DNA of 64,000 nt from Salsipaludibacter sp963735045 (GTDB lineage Bacteria > Actinomycetota > Nitriliruptoria > Nitriliruptorales > Nitriliruptoraceae). Under the pieces are notes generated by a model. It was not told where the DNA came from, made no database searches, and saw only the letters and a list, made by a program, of their open reading frames with translations. Positions 1-8,861 of the stretch are shown piece by piece (the stretch's first letter is position 1; every line of letters starts with the position of its first letter). Both the position numbers and the translations under genes were made by a program. The stretch is taken from contig CAVTIZ010000002.1 of assembly GCA_963735045.1 (NCBI GenBank), forward strand, positions 310,001 to 374,000, in the 5' to 3' direction.

Positions 1-1246
1 CGTCGTGGACCTGCGGGTGGAGGTCGATGGTGGCCGACTGCTGCCGTGGTTGGGTCGGCCCACGGCCCCGATGGCTGGGCCCCTCCCGATCGCGGCCCCG
101 GGGGGGAGGACCCATCGACTGGGTCGCCCGGCCGACGGTGACGAGGTCCTCGCCCGGGCCGATGGTCCGTTCGTCCACGGGGTGGAGTTCCAGGCGGCCC
201 GCGCTGTCGAACACCCCGATCGGCCGCTGGCTCGTCCCCGCGAGGACGAGGTCGCCGAACGACGTCCCGACGTGCGCGGTCGCATCCTGGACCTGGAGGT
301 CGACGCCCCCCACCTGCAGCAGTTCGGCGAGGACGGGTCCGAGCCCCCCACCCCGAAGGGCGAAGGCCGCACTGCGAGCCAGCGCGCCGGGGGCGTGGAG
401 GGGATGCACCCACGGTCCGCACGCCCCCACCAGCCGATCCGCCGACGCCGGGTCGCGAACCTCGACGACGGTCGGCACGTTGGCGGACCCGCCCATGACC
501 GCCCTCAGCGCCAGCACGGTCCGGATGGCGGTGGCGTCGTCGTCGCGATCGTCGTGGAGCACGACGATGCCGCGGGCCCGACCCGGGCGGATCAGCCGGA
601 GGTCCGCCTGCACGGTGGGGTCGCCCGAGCGCAGCACGACCCGCACCGCGCGTCGGTCGATGCCGGCCGCACGAAGTCGACGGTCGACGGCTGCCGGGTC
701 ACCCTCCGCCAGCACCACCACCGTCGTGGGACGGGCCGACGACGCCCCCAGTGCCACCTGTCGCACCACCTCGGCGAGCTGGTCGGCCGCGCCCAGCACC
801 ACGAGGTGCCCGGACTCGATGACGGCGGTCCGGCCGTGGCGCATGCGGGCGATCCGGTCCTCGACGCCCGCCGCGATGATCCCGATGAGCGTGCCCGCCA
901 CGAGCAGCCCGAAGATCGTGACCGCCAGGGCGAGAACGCGTCGTCCCCACCCGGTGTCGTTGGCCATCGTCCCGGGGTCGAGGACGCGCAGCAGGCTCTG
1001 CCAGAAGTCCTCGAGCCAGCCCGCTTCGTTGCTGCCCGACAGTCCGACGCCGAACAGGTCCAGCAGCAACGAACTGGCCAGGACCGCGAGCAGCGTGACC
1101 ACGCCGAGCCACACCAGGGTCGCCCACATACCCCGGGCGAGGAGGTTGTCGAACCGATACCGCAGCCGGTGGCGCCACGACTCGTCGTACGGGTCCACGT
1201 TGGGGGTCCCACCCGAGCCACCGTCGGGGCGAGTGTCGTCAGCCAC
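1..1246 (-). CDS. CASTOR/POLLUX-type ion channel with NAD-binding (RCK-like) domain, 3' end outside window
   Basis: Reads from a GTG at 1246 (MADDTRPDGG) to the window edge without a stop, so about 415 residues of the N-terminal part are visible. Two hydrophobic segments lie near residues 40-62 and 100-122, separated by a pore-like loop ending in LRVLDPGTM, which is typical of CASTOR/POLLUX/SYM8-like channels. A Rossmann-type stretch follows (SGHLVVLGAADQLAEVV), then alternating beta-alpha segments with the ligand-sensing pattern VVLHDDRDDD. In this family the soluble domain gates monovalent or divalent cation flow in response to a bound ligand; the substrate here is unknown. The gene stands alone with no neighbour on its strand. 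Family assignment is from motif layout only. Confidence 0.75.
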   Translation of the reverse strand, partial: MADDTRPDGGSGGTPNVDPYDESWRHRLRYRFDNLLARGMWATLVWLGVVTLLAVLASSLLLDLFGVGLSGSNEAGWLEDFWQSLLRVLDPGTMANDTGWGRRVLALAVTIFGLLVAGTLIGIIAAGVEDRIARMRHGRTAVIESGHLVVLGAADQLAEVVRQVALGASSARPTTVVVLAEGDPAAVDRRLRAAGIDRRAVRVVLRSGDPTVQADLRLIRPGRARGIVVLHDDRDDDATAIRTVLALRAVMGGSANVPTVVEVRDPASADRLVGACGPWVHPLHAPGALARSAAFALRGGGLGPVLAELLQVGGVDLQVQDATAHVGTSFGDLVLAGTSQRPIGVFDSAGRLELHPVDERTIGPGEDLVTVGRATQSMGPPPRGRDREGPSHRGRGPTQPRQQSATIDLHPQVHD

Positions 1247-1527
1247 GCGCGAGGCGTGATGGACATGGGGCGGACACGGTCATGGTTGGCGCCTTCCGGC
1301 GGCCGAGGGTGGTGTCCGGCCGCTGGCTGGGTGGTGAACTCGCTGCCGTGCACCGTGGCTGGTGTGCCAGCGTGGTCCGCGAGGGTGGGCGTGGCATCAT
1401 CCGGATCGGGCGACGTCCGCGCCTAGACCTCATCCCGGTCAGGTGATGTCTCCGGGAACACCTCCCCGTAGCGTTCGCACCAGTGGGGACGTGGCGCCGG
1501 CACCGTGGCCCCCGGGAGGAGGCCAGG
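1247..1527. promoter_or_regulatory. Intergenic region with a putative -10 box for the 1528 gene
   Basis: This 281-bp divergent gap shows no coding frame I can defend. A TAGCGT hexamer at 1469-1474 matches the TAGNNT -10 pattern seen before many genes here and would start a transcript about 45 bases before the ATG at 1528. No clear -35 was found. The channel gene at 1246 probably also has its promoter here but I could not place it. Confidence 0.4.
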
Positions 1528-1932
1528 ATGGATGACATGGGGCGCACGCTGCTCGCGGCCTCGCTGCACGACGGCCCCACGATCCGCAGCCTCGGAGGGG
1601 CCCACGGCGTCGGGTTCGGAGCGGGTGTCGGCGCCCGCACCGAGAGCCTGGTCCAGCTCGCGGCGCTGGTGTGCCTGGATGCACCCACGCCCACCTTCCA
1701 GATGGTCGTCGACCGGGCCCTGGCGGCGGGCGTGGAGTCCGCCGACCTGCTCGCCATGCTCGGCGCGATCACGCCGCTGGTCGGTGAGGCGAGGGTCGTG
1801 GCCGCGGCCGGGGGCCTGGCGGCGGCCCTGGGCTACGACCTGGACGCCGCCCTGGAGGATCCCGATTCACTCGACCCCGACGCCGAACCGCGGCGGCACC
1901 CGCGCGACGACCCCTGGGCTGGGCTGGGCTGA
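1528..1932 (+). CDS. Carboxymuconolactone decarboxylase/AhpD-like small protein
   Basis: A 134-residue protein starting MDDMGRTLLAAS, with a GGGAGGAGG Shine-Dalgarno 8 bases before the ATG. The pattern ESLVQLAALVCLDAPTPTFQ followed by an alpha-helical stretch VDRALAAGVESADLLAMLGAITPLVGEARVVAAA resembles the helical CMD fold (AhpD, gamma-carboxymuconolactone decarboxylase). The redox CxxC of AhpD is absent; only one cysteine is seen (ALVCLD). A peroxidase role is therefore unlikely, and it is better called a CMD-like protein of unknown activity. The C-terminus is acidic and proline-rich. It converges on the isochorismatase-like gene. Confidence 0.6.
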   Translation: MDDMGRTLLAASLHDGPTIRSLGGAHGVGFGAGVGARTESLVQLAALVCLDAPTPTFQMVVDRALAAGVESADLLAMLGAITPLVGEARVVAAAGGLAAALGYDLDAALEDPDSLDPDAEPRRHPRDDPWAGLG

Positions 1933-1991
1933 CGTCGGCCGTGGACCCGGTGGCGGCGTCGCTCGGGCCCGAGGTCGCTGCCCGTCCCGGC

Positions 1992-2699
1992 TCAGACGTG
2001 CTCGCCACCCTGGTCACCCGCGCGGCGCAGGTAGGCGGCCGCGTCCTCCTCGTCGACCACCTCGGCGTACTTGGCGGCCAGGTCGGCGAGGTTCGCGTCG
2101 TGGATGGCCGCCGTCCGGTCCCCGCAGGCATCGGCCACCACCAGTGGCACGAACCCGTGCGACATCGCGTCGACGACCGACGCCCGCACGCACCCGGACG
2201 TCGACACGCCACCCACGACCACGGTGTCCACACCCATGGCGGTCAGCGTGCCCGCCAGCGAGGTGCCGAAGAACGCGCTGGGCATCTGCTTGACGACGGT
2301 GACCTCGTCGGGGGCCGGCGCGACCTCGGGGCGCCACGCGGCCGGCCCGTCCTCGTCGGGCTCGCCGTCGTGGGCGAAGTGACGCAGCCCGCCGACCTTG
2401 CGGAAGAAGACGCCGCCGTCGGAGCCGTCCGGTCGGTACCGGACCCCGGTGTGCACGACCGGGACACCCGCCTCCCGCGCCACGGCCAGCAGTCGGGCGG
2501 CCGAGGCCAGGGAACGCCGCGACGGCAACTCGAACACCCCGCCGTCGTCGAAGTAGGCCCGCACCAGGTCGACCAGCAGGAGCGCGGGACGGTCGCCCGG
2601 GGCGAGCGTGGTGTCCCACCCGGAACGCCCGTGCCCAGACTCGTGCCCAGACTCGTACCCAGACCCGGAGCGGTGCCCGGACCCGTGCGTCGGGGTCAC
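1992..2699 (-). CDS. Isochorismatase-like cysteine hydrolase
   Basis: A 235-residue cysteine hydrolase with the Asp-Lys-Cys catalytic set visible: Asp in ALLLVDLVRAYFD, Lys in VTVVKQMPSAFFGT and Cys in GVSTSGCVRASVVDA. The nearest functional relatives are amidases such as N-carbamoylsarcosine amidohydrolase and nicotinamidase. Placed directly behind hydantoinase A and B genes, it could hydrolyse an N-carbamoyl or related amide product, which is inference. The GTG start at 2699 overlaps the hyuB stop by four bases (GTGA), so translation is coupled. The first 27 residues are a Gly/Ser/His/Glu-rich run built from 12-bp DNA repeats (about 2629-2690), not part of the fold. Confidence 0.85.
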   Translation of the reverse strand: MTPTHGSGHRSGSGYESGHESGHGRSGWDTTLAPGDRPALLLVDLVRAYFDDGGVFELPSRRSLASAARLLAVAREAGVPVVHTGVRYRPDGSDGGVFFRKVGGLRHFAHDGEPDEDGPAAWRPEVAPAPDEVTVVKQMPSAFFGTSLAGTLTAMGVDTVVVGGVSTSGCVRASVVDAMSHGFVPLVVADACGDRTAAIHDANLADLAAKYAEVVDEEDAAAYLRRAGDQGGEHV

Positions 2700-4570
2700 G
2701 GCGCCGGGACCGGCGGCCGGGGGGCGGGCAGGCCGGTCTCCTCCTGGGCGTTGGCCAGGATCTCCTCCATCGGGGGCCCCATGTCGAACACGGGCAACTC
2801 CTCCCCGCGGTCGTCGCGCAGCTGGTCGCGCAAGGACGCGGTGGCGTCACCGTCGACCTCGCCGTCGTCGTCGCAGACCACGCCGTAGCGCCGGGCGCCG
2901 TCGACGGTGACCAGGCCCCGCAGCACCTCGAGGCCGACCAGGTCGGGGTCGCGTTCGAGCGGGTCGCCCCAGCCGCCCCCACCCCAGGTGACGAAGTGCA
3001 GCAGGTCTCCCCGCGTGACCGGGACGTCGTGGCACTTGCTGGGCAACACCTCGCGGGTGCCGTCGGCGCGTTCCAGCCACTTGGTCCCGCGGGCGCCGGG
3101 TTCACCGCCAAGCACGCCCCACGGATAGGTCAGCCAGCGGTCGTCGTGGATGGCGATCTCGCCGTCGTTGAGGAACCGGTAGGCGACGTCGACCCCGTTG
3201 CCCCCGCGGTGCTTGCCGGCCCCGCCCGTGTCGGGGACCGTCGTCCACTCCTCGATGCGCAACGGGTAGTACGACTCCAGGTACTCGCACGGGATGTTGG
3301 TGAAGCTCGGCCACAGCGAGTGCCCGTCGGGGCCGTCGCCCATCGGGCGCCCGGGGATGCCCCCGAACCCGATGGAGTACAGCTGGAACCACTCGCCCTT
3401 CTCGTCGCCGTCGGTGTAGGTGCCCGAGAACATGAAGTGTGGTGAGGACGAGAAACCGGCCGCGTTGAGCAGGTCCGGGTTGGTCTGGCCCAGCAGCCCC
3501 CCGAGCAGGTCGAACACCCGGCCGATGCCGTGGTTGCGCCCCGACAACGCGGCCGGGAACTTGGGCTTCCAGAACGAGTCGTCGGGGATGACCACGTCGA
3601 CCAGCGGGTAGAACCCGTCGTTCCAGAGGATCTGGGGGTCGGCGACCGTGATCATGTAGATCCCGAAGAACATCCGGATCAGGTTCTCGTTGATGTAGTA
3701 GTTGATGGGTCCGGCGGCCTGCGGCGAGGACCCGGTGAAGTCCAGGGTGACCGTGTCGCCCTCGCGAGTCAGCGACAGCACCAGCTCGTAGGGCCCGAAC
3801 CCGACCCCGTCGTCACAGATGTAGTCGGTGAACGAGATCGTCCGGCCGTCCTCGAACACCAGGCCGAGCAGGGCCTTCATCGCGTCGTAGTTGCGCTGGA
3901 GCAGCGCGTCGAGCGCCGACAGGTAGACCTCGACGCCGAAGCGGTCGCACAGTTCCTCGATGCGTCGCGCCGCGGTACGGCAGGCGGCGACGATCCCGTT
4001 GAGGTCGGCACGGTTCCAGTCCGGCTTGCGGACCTGGCGCAGGATCAGGTCCAGCGACTCCTGGGCGAGTTCGCCCTCCCGGTACAGCTTGAAGGGCGGG
4101 ATGATCACGCCCTCCTCGTAGATGGTCCGCGCGTCGGTCGGCATCGACGCCGGGGTCTTGCCGCCGACGTCGGACATGTGTCCGAACATCGACGCCCACC
4201 CGACGACGCGGCCACCGTGGAAGATCGGCAACACCACCAGCCAGTCGTTGGCGTGGCTGATCGCCGCACCGCACGCATAGGGGTCCGACGTCAACAGCAC
4301 GTCGCCCTCGCGGATCTCGCCGTCGTAGTTGTCGAGGAAGTCCGGGATCGACAGGCCGAACTGGCCGACGACCATCTTGCCCTCGGGGTCCCCGATCAGC
4401 GGGAACTCGTCGTGCTGCTCGCGGATGCCCGGCGACAGGGCCGTGCGGAACAACACCTCGTCCATCTCGTAGCGGGCGTTGCGCAACGCGTTCTCGACCA
4501 GGTCCAGCGTGACGACGTCGACGTCGACGGGCGCGACCGGGTCGGTGGTGGTCTCGATGATCGTCGCCAT
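2696..4570 (-). CDS. hyuB: Hydantoinase B/oxoprolinase family protein (HyuB)
   Basis: A 624-residue protein beginning MATIIETTTDPVAPVDVD, the usual length for the N-methylhydantoinase B/acetone carboxylase alpha subunit family. Conserved segments include LSPGIREQHDEFPLIGD, DVLLTSDPYACGAAISHAND, the GRNHGIGRVFDLLGG region and HRGGNGVDVAYRF. HyuB works with HyuA in ATP-dependent opening of hydantoin-like rings or carboxylation of small ketones. It starts 2 bases after the hyuA stop and overlaps the next gene, so hyuA-hyuB-hydrolase form a tight operon. A longer in-frame reading exists upstream but enters hyuA; the ATG at 4570 is preferred. Confidence 0.9.
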   Translation of the reverse strand: MATIIETTTDPVAPVDVDVVTLDLVENALRNARYEMDEVLFRTALSPGIREQHDEFPLIGDPEGKMVVGQFGLSIPDFLDNYDGEIREGDVLLTSDPYACGAAISHANDWLVVLPIFHGGRVVGWASMFGHMSDVGGKTPASMPTDARTIYEEGVIIPPFKLYREGELAQESLDLILRQVRKPDWNRADLNGIVAACRTAARRIEELCDRFGVEVYLSALDALLQRNYDAMKALLGLVFEDGRTISFTDYICDDGVGFGPYELVLSLTREGDTVTLDFTGSSPQAAGPINYYINENLIRMFFGIYMITVADPQILWNDGFYPLVDVVIPDDSFWKPKFPAALSGRNHGIGRVFDLLGGLLGQTNPDLLNAAGFSSSPHFMFSGTYTDGDEKGEWFQLYSIGFGGIPGRPMGDGPDGHSLWPSFTNIPCEYLESYYPLRIEEWTTVPDTGGAGKHRGGNGVDVAYRFLNDGEIAIHDDRWLTYPWGVLGGEPGARGTKWLERADGTREVLPSKCHDVPVTRGDLLHFVTWGGGGWGDPLERDPDLVGLEVLRGLVTVDGARRYGVVCDDDGEVDGDATASLRDQLRDDRGEELPVFDMGPPMEEILANAQEETGLPAPRPPVPAP

Positions 4571-4572
4571 GC

Positions 4573-6672
4573 TCAGGCCTCCTGCGGGGTGGTGGTCGGC
4601 TGGTCGTGGGTGTCGTCGGGATCGTGGTCGACCGGGGTGATCAGCAGCGATCCGGACGGATGCACCTCGGCCACGTGGCCGGCCAGCACCAGGGTCGTGG
4701 AGTCCATCTCGGTGATGATGGCGGGTCCCGCGACCCGGGCCCCGGCGCCGAGCCGTCGCCGGTCGTAGACCGCCGCGGTCGTGGCCTCGCCGTCGGCCCA
4801 CACCTCGCTGTCGGCGACCCGTGCCGCGGATGCGTCGTCGGCGCCGGTCAGGCGGTCGGCGGCGACGTTGGGTCGGGGGCCGCGCGCGGTGACCCGCACG
4901 GTCACCAGTTCGTGGTCGTTGCCCTCGAGGAGGAAGCCGAACAGTCGCTGGTGCTCGTCGTCGAAGCGCTCGGCGATGGTGGCCAGTTCGTGACCACCCT
5001 CGTCCAGGGTCACCGGGATCTCGAAGCCCTGGCCGTGGTAGCGCACGTCGGCACTGTGGACCAGCTCGACGTCCTCGGTGGCCACGCCCTCGTCCAGCAG
5101 GGTGCCGCGTGCCTGTTCGGCGAGCCGGTCGAACACCTCCTGCAGTTCCTCGTCGGAGGTCTGGTGGAACTGTCGCACCAGTGTCTGGGCGGCCTCGTCA
5201 CGCAGGCTGGTGGTGGCGTCGCCGTAGGCGCACAGCACGCCGGGGCTGGGCGGGATGATCACCGGCCAGGACCCCATCAGGGCCCCCAGGGCGTTGGCGT
5301 GCAGGGGACCGGCACCCCCGAAGGCCACCAGCGCGAAGTCGCGGGGGTCGAAGCCCTGCTGGACCGACACCAGTCGCAGTGCCCCGAACATGTTCTCGTT
5401 GACGATGTCGATGATCCCGCCGGCCGCGGCCTCGACCGAGCCGAGGTCGGTGGCCTCGGCGATCGTGGCGACGGCGGCGCGCGCGGCCTCGACGTCCAGG
5501 GCGATCTCGCCACCGGCCAGGTCCCGGGGGAGGTGGCCCAGCACGACGTTGGCGTCGGTGACGGTGGGGGCTTCGCCGCCCGCGCCGTAGGCCGCCGGTC
5601 CGGGATCGGCACCTGCCGACTGCGGACCGACGCGCAGGGCACGGGTGAGCTCCGGCACGTGGGCGATCGACCCACCTCCGGCCCCGACGGTGCGCACGTC
5701 GACCGACGCGGCCCGGACGTCCAGGTCGCCCACGCGGGTCTGGCGGCCGATGCGTGGTTCGCCGGACTGCACCAGTGCGACGTCGGTGCTCGTGCCGCCC
5801 ATGTCGAAGGTCAGGAAGTCGTCGTGGCCGGCCTCGGCGGCGGCCCAGGCAGCGCCCGACACGCCACCCGCGGGTCCCGACAGCAACAGGCTGACCGGGT
5901 GGTCGGTGGCGGCATCGGCCGAGGCGAGGCCACCGTCGGAGCGGAGCAGGTACAGCGGACCGTCCAACCCGTCGTCGGCGAGGCTGGCCGCGAGGTTGGC
6001 CACGTAGCGGCTGACCTGGGGCTGGACGTAGCCATTGGCGACCGTGGTGATGGTGCGCTCGTACTCGCGCAGCTCGGGCAGGACCCGTGAGGACAGCGAG
6101 ATGGACACGTCGGGTCCGAACACCTCGGCCGCCAGTTCACCGATCCGTTCCTCGTGGTCGCCGTTGGCGAAGCTGTTGATCAGGGACACGCACACCGCGT
6201 CGACACCCCGGTCACGCAGGCGTTCCAGCCTCGGGCGAAGGTCGTCGAGGTCCAGTTCGGTGACCACCGAGCCGTCGGTCGCGATCCGTTCGGTTGCCTC
6301 GACGGTGTGTTCCAGGGCGGCGAGGGGTTCCGGCTTGGGCCAGATGATCCAGCCTGCCAACCCCCCGGGCACGAAGGAGCGGGCGATCTGCAGCACCTGC
6401 CGGAAGCCCTTCGTGGTGACCAGGCCGACCGTGGCGCCGGTCTGCTCCAGGATCGCGTTGGTGGCCACGGTCGTGCCGTGCAGCACCTCGTCGAGGTCCG
6501 CGAGGGTGACGCCGGCGTCGTCGCAGACGGCCGTGATCCCGCGCAGCACCCCCTCGGACTGGTCGGCGGGCGTCGAGGCGGTCTTGTGCCGCCACGTCTG
6601 GCCGCTGTCGGTGTCGATGAGCAGGACGTCGGTGAACGTGCCACCCACGTCCACGCCGAGCCGGTGTGCCAT
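4573..6672 (-). CDS. hyuA: Hydantoinase A/oxoprolinase family protein (HyuA)
   Basis: A 699-residue protein starting MAHRLGVDVGGTFTDVLLID, with an ASKHA-type nucleotide-binding architecture: phosphate-1 motif VDVGGTFTD, DDFLTFDMGGTSTDVALV around residues 290-310, GAGGGSIAHV and GGAGPLHANALG. These mark the ATP-dependent N-methylhydantoinase/5-oxoprolinase/acetone carboxylase beta family. With HyuB it would open a cyclic amide or activate a small substrate using ATP; substrate not predictable. The spacing to the CoA-transferase gene upstream is 95 bp. Transcription probably comes from the gntR promoter region. Confidence 0.92.
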   Translation of the reverse strand: MAHRLGVDVGGTFTDVLLIDTDSGQTWRHKTASTPADQSEGVLRGITAVCDDAGVTLADLDEVLHGTTVATNAILEQTGATVGLVTTKGFRQVLQIARSFVPGGLAGWIIWPKPEPLAALEHTVEATERIATDGSVVTELDLDDLRPRLERLRDRGVDAVCVSLINSFANGDHEERIGELAAEVFGPDVSISLSSRVLPELREYERTITTVANGYVQPQVSRYVANLAASLADDGLDGPLYLLRSDGGLASADAATDHPVSLLLSGPAGGVSGAAWAAAEAGHDDFLTFDMGGTSTDVALVQSGEPRIGRQTRVGDLDVRAASVDVRTVGAGGGSIAHVPELTRALRVGPQSAGADPGPAAYGAGGEAPTVTDANVVLGHLPRDLAGGEIALDVEAARAAVATIAEATDLGSVEAAAGGIIDIVNENMFGALRLVSVQQGFDPRDFALVAFGGAGPLHANALGALMGSWPVIIPPSPGVLCAYGDATTSLRDEAAQTLVRQFHQTSDEELQEVFDRLAEQARGTLLDEGVATEDVELVHSADVRYHGQGFEIPVTLDEGGHELATIAERFDDEHQRLFGFLLEGNDHELVTVRVTARGPRPNVAADRLTGADDASAARVADSEVWADGEATTAAVYDRRRLGAGARVAGPAIITEMDSTTLVLAGHVAEVHPSGSLLITPVDHDPDDTHDQPTTTPQEA

Positions 6673-6767
6673 CGTGGTGCCTTCCTGATCAGGTCGTGGT
6701 GGGGTCGGGTCGTGGTGGGGGTCGGTGCGGTCGAGTGCTCGCGCTGGGGACGAGGTCCGGTCGAGCG

Positions 6768-8018
6768 TCAGACGATGCCGGCATCGCGCAGACGGGTGAC
6801 CTCGTCGTCGGACAGGCCCAGCACCCCGGTCAGGACCTCGTCGGTGTGTTCGCCCAGCCGGGGCCCGGGGGCACGGATGCCGCCCGGGGTCGCCGACAGG
6901 CGCGGCACCACGTTCTGCATCGGCAGGTGGTCGAAGTCGGGGTGGGCCACGTCCACGATGGCCTGGCGGGCCGCGAAGTGCGGGTCCTCGAGCATGTCCC
7001 TGGCGCGGAAGATGCGACCGGCCGGCACCCCGCCCTCGTGGAGCACGTCGAGCAGGTCGTCGGCATCGCGCGTGGACGTCCACGCCGCGACCAGGTCGTC
7101 GAGGTCCTGCATGTTGGCGCCCCGGGCACCGTGGGTGGCATAGCGCTCGTCGGTGGCGAGGTCGGGGCGATCCATCACGTCGGCCAGGCGGGTGAACACC
7201 GAGTCCTGGTTCGCCGCCACCAGCACCATCTCGCCGTCACGGGTCGGGTAGGCGTTGGAGGGCGACACGTTGGGCAGCACCGAGCCGGTGCGTTCGCGCT
7301 GGTAGCCGGCCACCGCCCACTCGGGGACCAGCGACTCCATCATGGCCAGCACCGCCTCGTAGATCGCCGAGTCGACGACCTGGCCGTGTCCGGAACGATC
7401 GCGCTGGTGCAGGGCCACGAGCGTGCCCAGCGTCGCGAACGTCGCGGCCAGGGAGTCACCCAGCGAGATGCCCGCCCGCGCCGGTGGGCGGTCGGGCTCG
7501 CCGATGACGTGGCGGATGCCGCCCATGGCCTCCCCGATCGAGCCGAACCCGGCCCGGGGTGCGTAGGGGCCGGTCTGGCCGAAGCCGGTCACCCGGGTGA
7601 CGACCAGGCGGGGGTTGACCTCCCACAGCTGGTCGGGGGACAGGCCCCAGCGCTCGAGGGTTCCCGGTCGGAAGTTCTCGAGCAGGACGTCGGCCTCGGC
7701 GGCGAGCCGGCGGACCAGGTCCTGGCCCTCCTCGGTGCGCAGGTCGATGGTCACCGAGCGCTTGTTGCGGGCGACGACGGGCCACCACAGCGACTGGCCA
7801 TGGGGTTTCTCCCGTCCCCAGTCACGCATCGGATCCCCCCGGCCGGGGTCCTCCAGCTTGATGACGTCGGCCCCGAAGTCCCCCAGGAGCTGGCCGCAGA
7901 AGGGCCCAGCCAGCAGTTGGCCGAGTTCGAGCACGCGCAGGTCCGACAGGGGCATGGCGTCCCGGTCGGGTGGTGTCGCGCGCGCGACGGCCGATGCGTC
8001 GGGTGGGGTGCTGGTCAC
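6768..8018 (-). CDS. CaiB/BaiF (class III) CoA-transferase
   Basis: A 416-residue class III CoA-transferase. The core MPLSDLRVLELGQLLAGPFC, LLGDFGADVIKLEDPGRGD, NKRSVTIDLRTEEG and VLLENFRPGTLERWGL are family hallmarks; the catalytic Asp is expected in the GDSLAATFATLG region (ISLGDS). The chosen GTG at 8018 overlaps the gntR stop as GTGA and has a GAGG Shine-Dalgarno; an ATG at 7955 would remove about 21 residues. Such enzymes move CoA between short acids. With a divergent HMG-CoA-lyase-like gene it could activate a branched or hydroxylated acid for cleavage, which is inference. Confidence 0.9.
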   Translation of the reverse strand: MTSTPPDASAVARATPPDRDAMPLSDLRVLELGQLLAGPFCGQLLGDFGADVIKLEDPGRGDPMRDWGREKPHGQSLWWPVVARNKRSVTIDLRTEEGQDLVRRLAAEADVLLENFRPGTLERWGLSPDQLWEVNPRLVVTRVTGFGQTGPYAPRAGFGSIGEAMGGIRHVIGEPDRPPARAGISLGDSLAATFATLGTLVALHQRDRSGHGQVVDSAIYEAVLAMMESLVPEWAVAGYQRERTGSVLPNVSPSNAYPTRDGEMVLVAANQDSVFTRLADVMDRPDLATDERYATHGARGANMQDLDDLVAAWTSTRDADDLLDVLHEGGVPAGRIFRARDMLEDPHFAARQAIVDVAHPDFDHLPMQNVVPRLSATPGGIRAPGPRLGEHTDEVLTGVLGLSDDEVTRLRDAGIV

Positions 8019-8740
8019 GGTCGGGACCTCGTGGCGGTGGCGGTGGGGGGTGGCGTGTCGGCGCCATCGGGGACCGGGGAGGCGCCAAGCCGTCGGGGTC
8101 CCAGCAACGCGGCCCGGGCGTTCCACAGGTGGCTGTGCATGGTGCTGCGGGCCCACTCGCCGTCCCGGGCACGCAGGGCGGCCACGATCTCGAGGTGGTG
8201 GGCGACGCTTCGCCGCACCGACGGCTCGTCGAAGCCCTGGTAGGTGCGGACGGTCGCGGCCGTGTGGAACAGTTGGCGGACATTGGCCGCCACGACGGTG
8301 GACCGGCTGGCCGTGGCCAACAGCAGGTGGAACTCGGCGTTGCACCCGTAGACCAGGTCGAGGGCCTGGTCCGGACCCGGCAACCCGTGGGTGGCGATCT
8401 GGCGCGCGAGGTCCTCCAGGACGTCGAGCTCGGCGTCGGTGGCGCCGGCCGCCGCGCGGCTGGCCGCGGTGCCCTCGACGCGGGCACGCAGCTCGAACAC
8501 GTGCTCGAGCTCGTGCTCGGACAGGGCGACCACCCGTGCACCCTTGTTCGGGACGTGTTCGACCAGCCCGTCGGCCGCGAGCTGGCGCAGCGCCTCCCGC
8601 ACGGGCGTCCGGCTCACGTCCAGGCGGGCGGCGAGGTCGGCCTCGGCCAGCCGGTCGCCCGGTCGGAACTCGCGCGTGACGACCAGCGACCGGATCGCGT
8701 CCGCGACCGTTCCCCGGTCGCCGACGGCTGCGGTCGTCAC
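8015..8740 (-). CDS. GntR-family (FCD domain) transcriptional regulator
   Basis: About 241 residues from a GTG at 8740, preceded by GGGGAG at good distance; upstream in-frame ATGs would place the operator inside the coding sequence. Residues 10-75 form a winged helix-turn-helix (GDRLAEADLAARLDVSRTPVREALRQL, GLVEHVPNKGARVV), followed by an all-helical FCD ligand domain with the expected Asp/His metal-ligand pattern (FHLLLA, HHLEIVAAL). It probably represses both its own operon (CoA-transferase, hyuA, hyuB, hydrolase) and the divergent lyase, with a substrate CoA ester or acid as inducer. Family confident, ligand unknown. Confidence 0.9.
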   Translation of the reverse strand: MTTAAVGDRGTVADAIRSLVVTREFRPGDRLAEADLAARLDVSRTPVREALRQLAADGLVEHVPNKGARVVALSEHELEHVFELRARVEGTAASRAAAGATDAELDVLEDLARQIATHGLPGPDQALDLVYGCNAEFHLLLATASRSTVVAANVRQLFHTAATVRTYQGFDEPSVRRSVAHHLEIVAALRARDGEWARSTMHSHLWNARAALLGPRRLGASPVPDGADTPPPTATATRSRP

Positions 8741-8861
8741 GGTGTGGTTCTCCCCATCATGCATGCAATCGAACACGCCTCGGCGACGCTAGCACGCGAT
8801 CTCGGTCTGTCATCCGAATCGAGGTTGTAGGGTGCATGCAATCGAAGAAGAGGATCAGGGG
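8741..8861. promoter_or_regulatory. Divergent promoter with two identical candidate GntR operators
   Basis: The 14-mer TGCATGCAATCGAA occurs at 8760-8773 and again at 8833-8846, each containing the 8-bp palindrome TGCATGCA. A TAGGGT -10-like hexamer at 8828-8833 reads toward the lyase and touches the second site. On the opposite strand TAGCGT (8791 to 8786) with GATGAC 17 bases upstream reads toward gntR, and the first site lies just past its expected start point. Placement of one site at each transcription start suggests repression of both directions. Confidence 0.7.

Noticed and set aside
5..1426. A 473-codon plus-strand frame at the window start
   Set aside because: The opposite strand encodes a channel with membrane helices and a Rossmann domain running off the edge, which explains the open frame.
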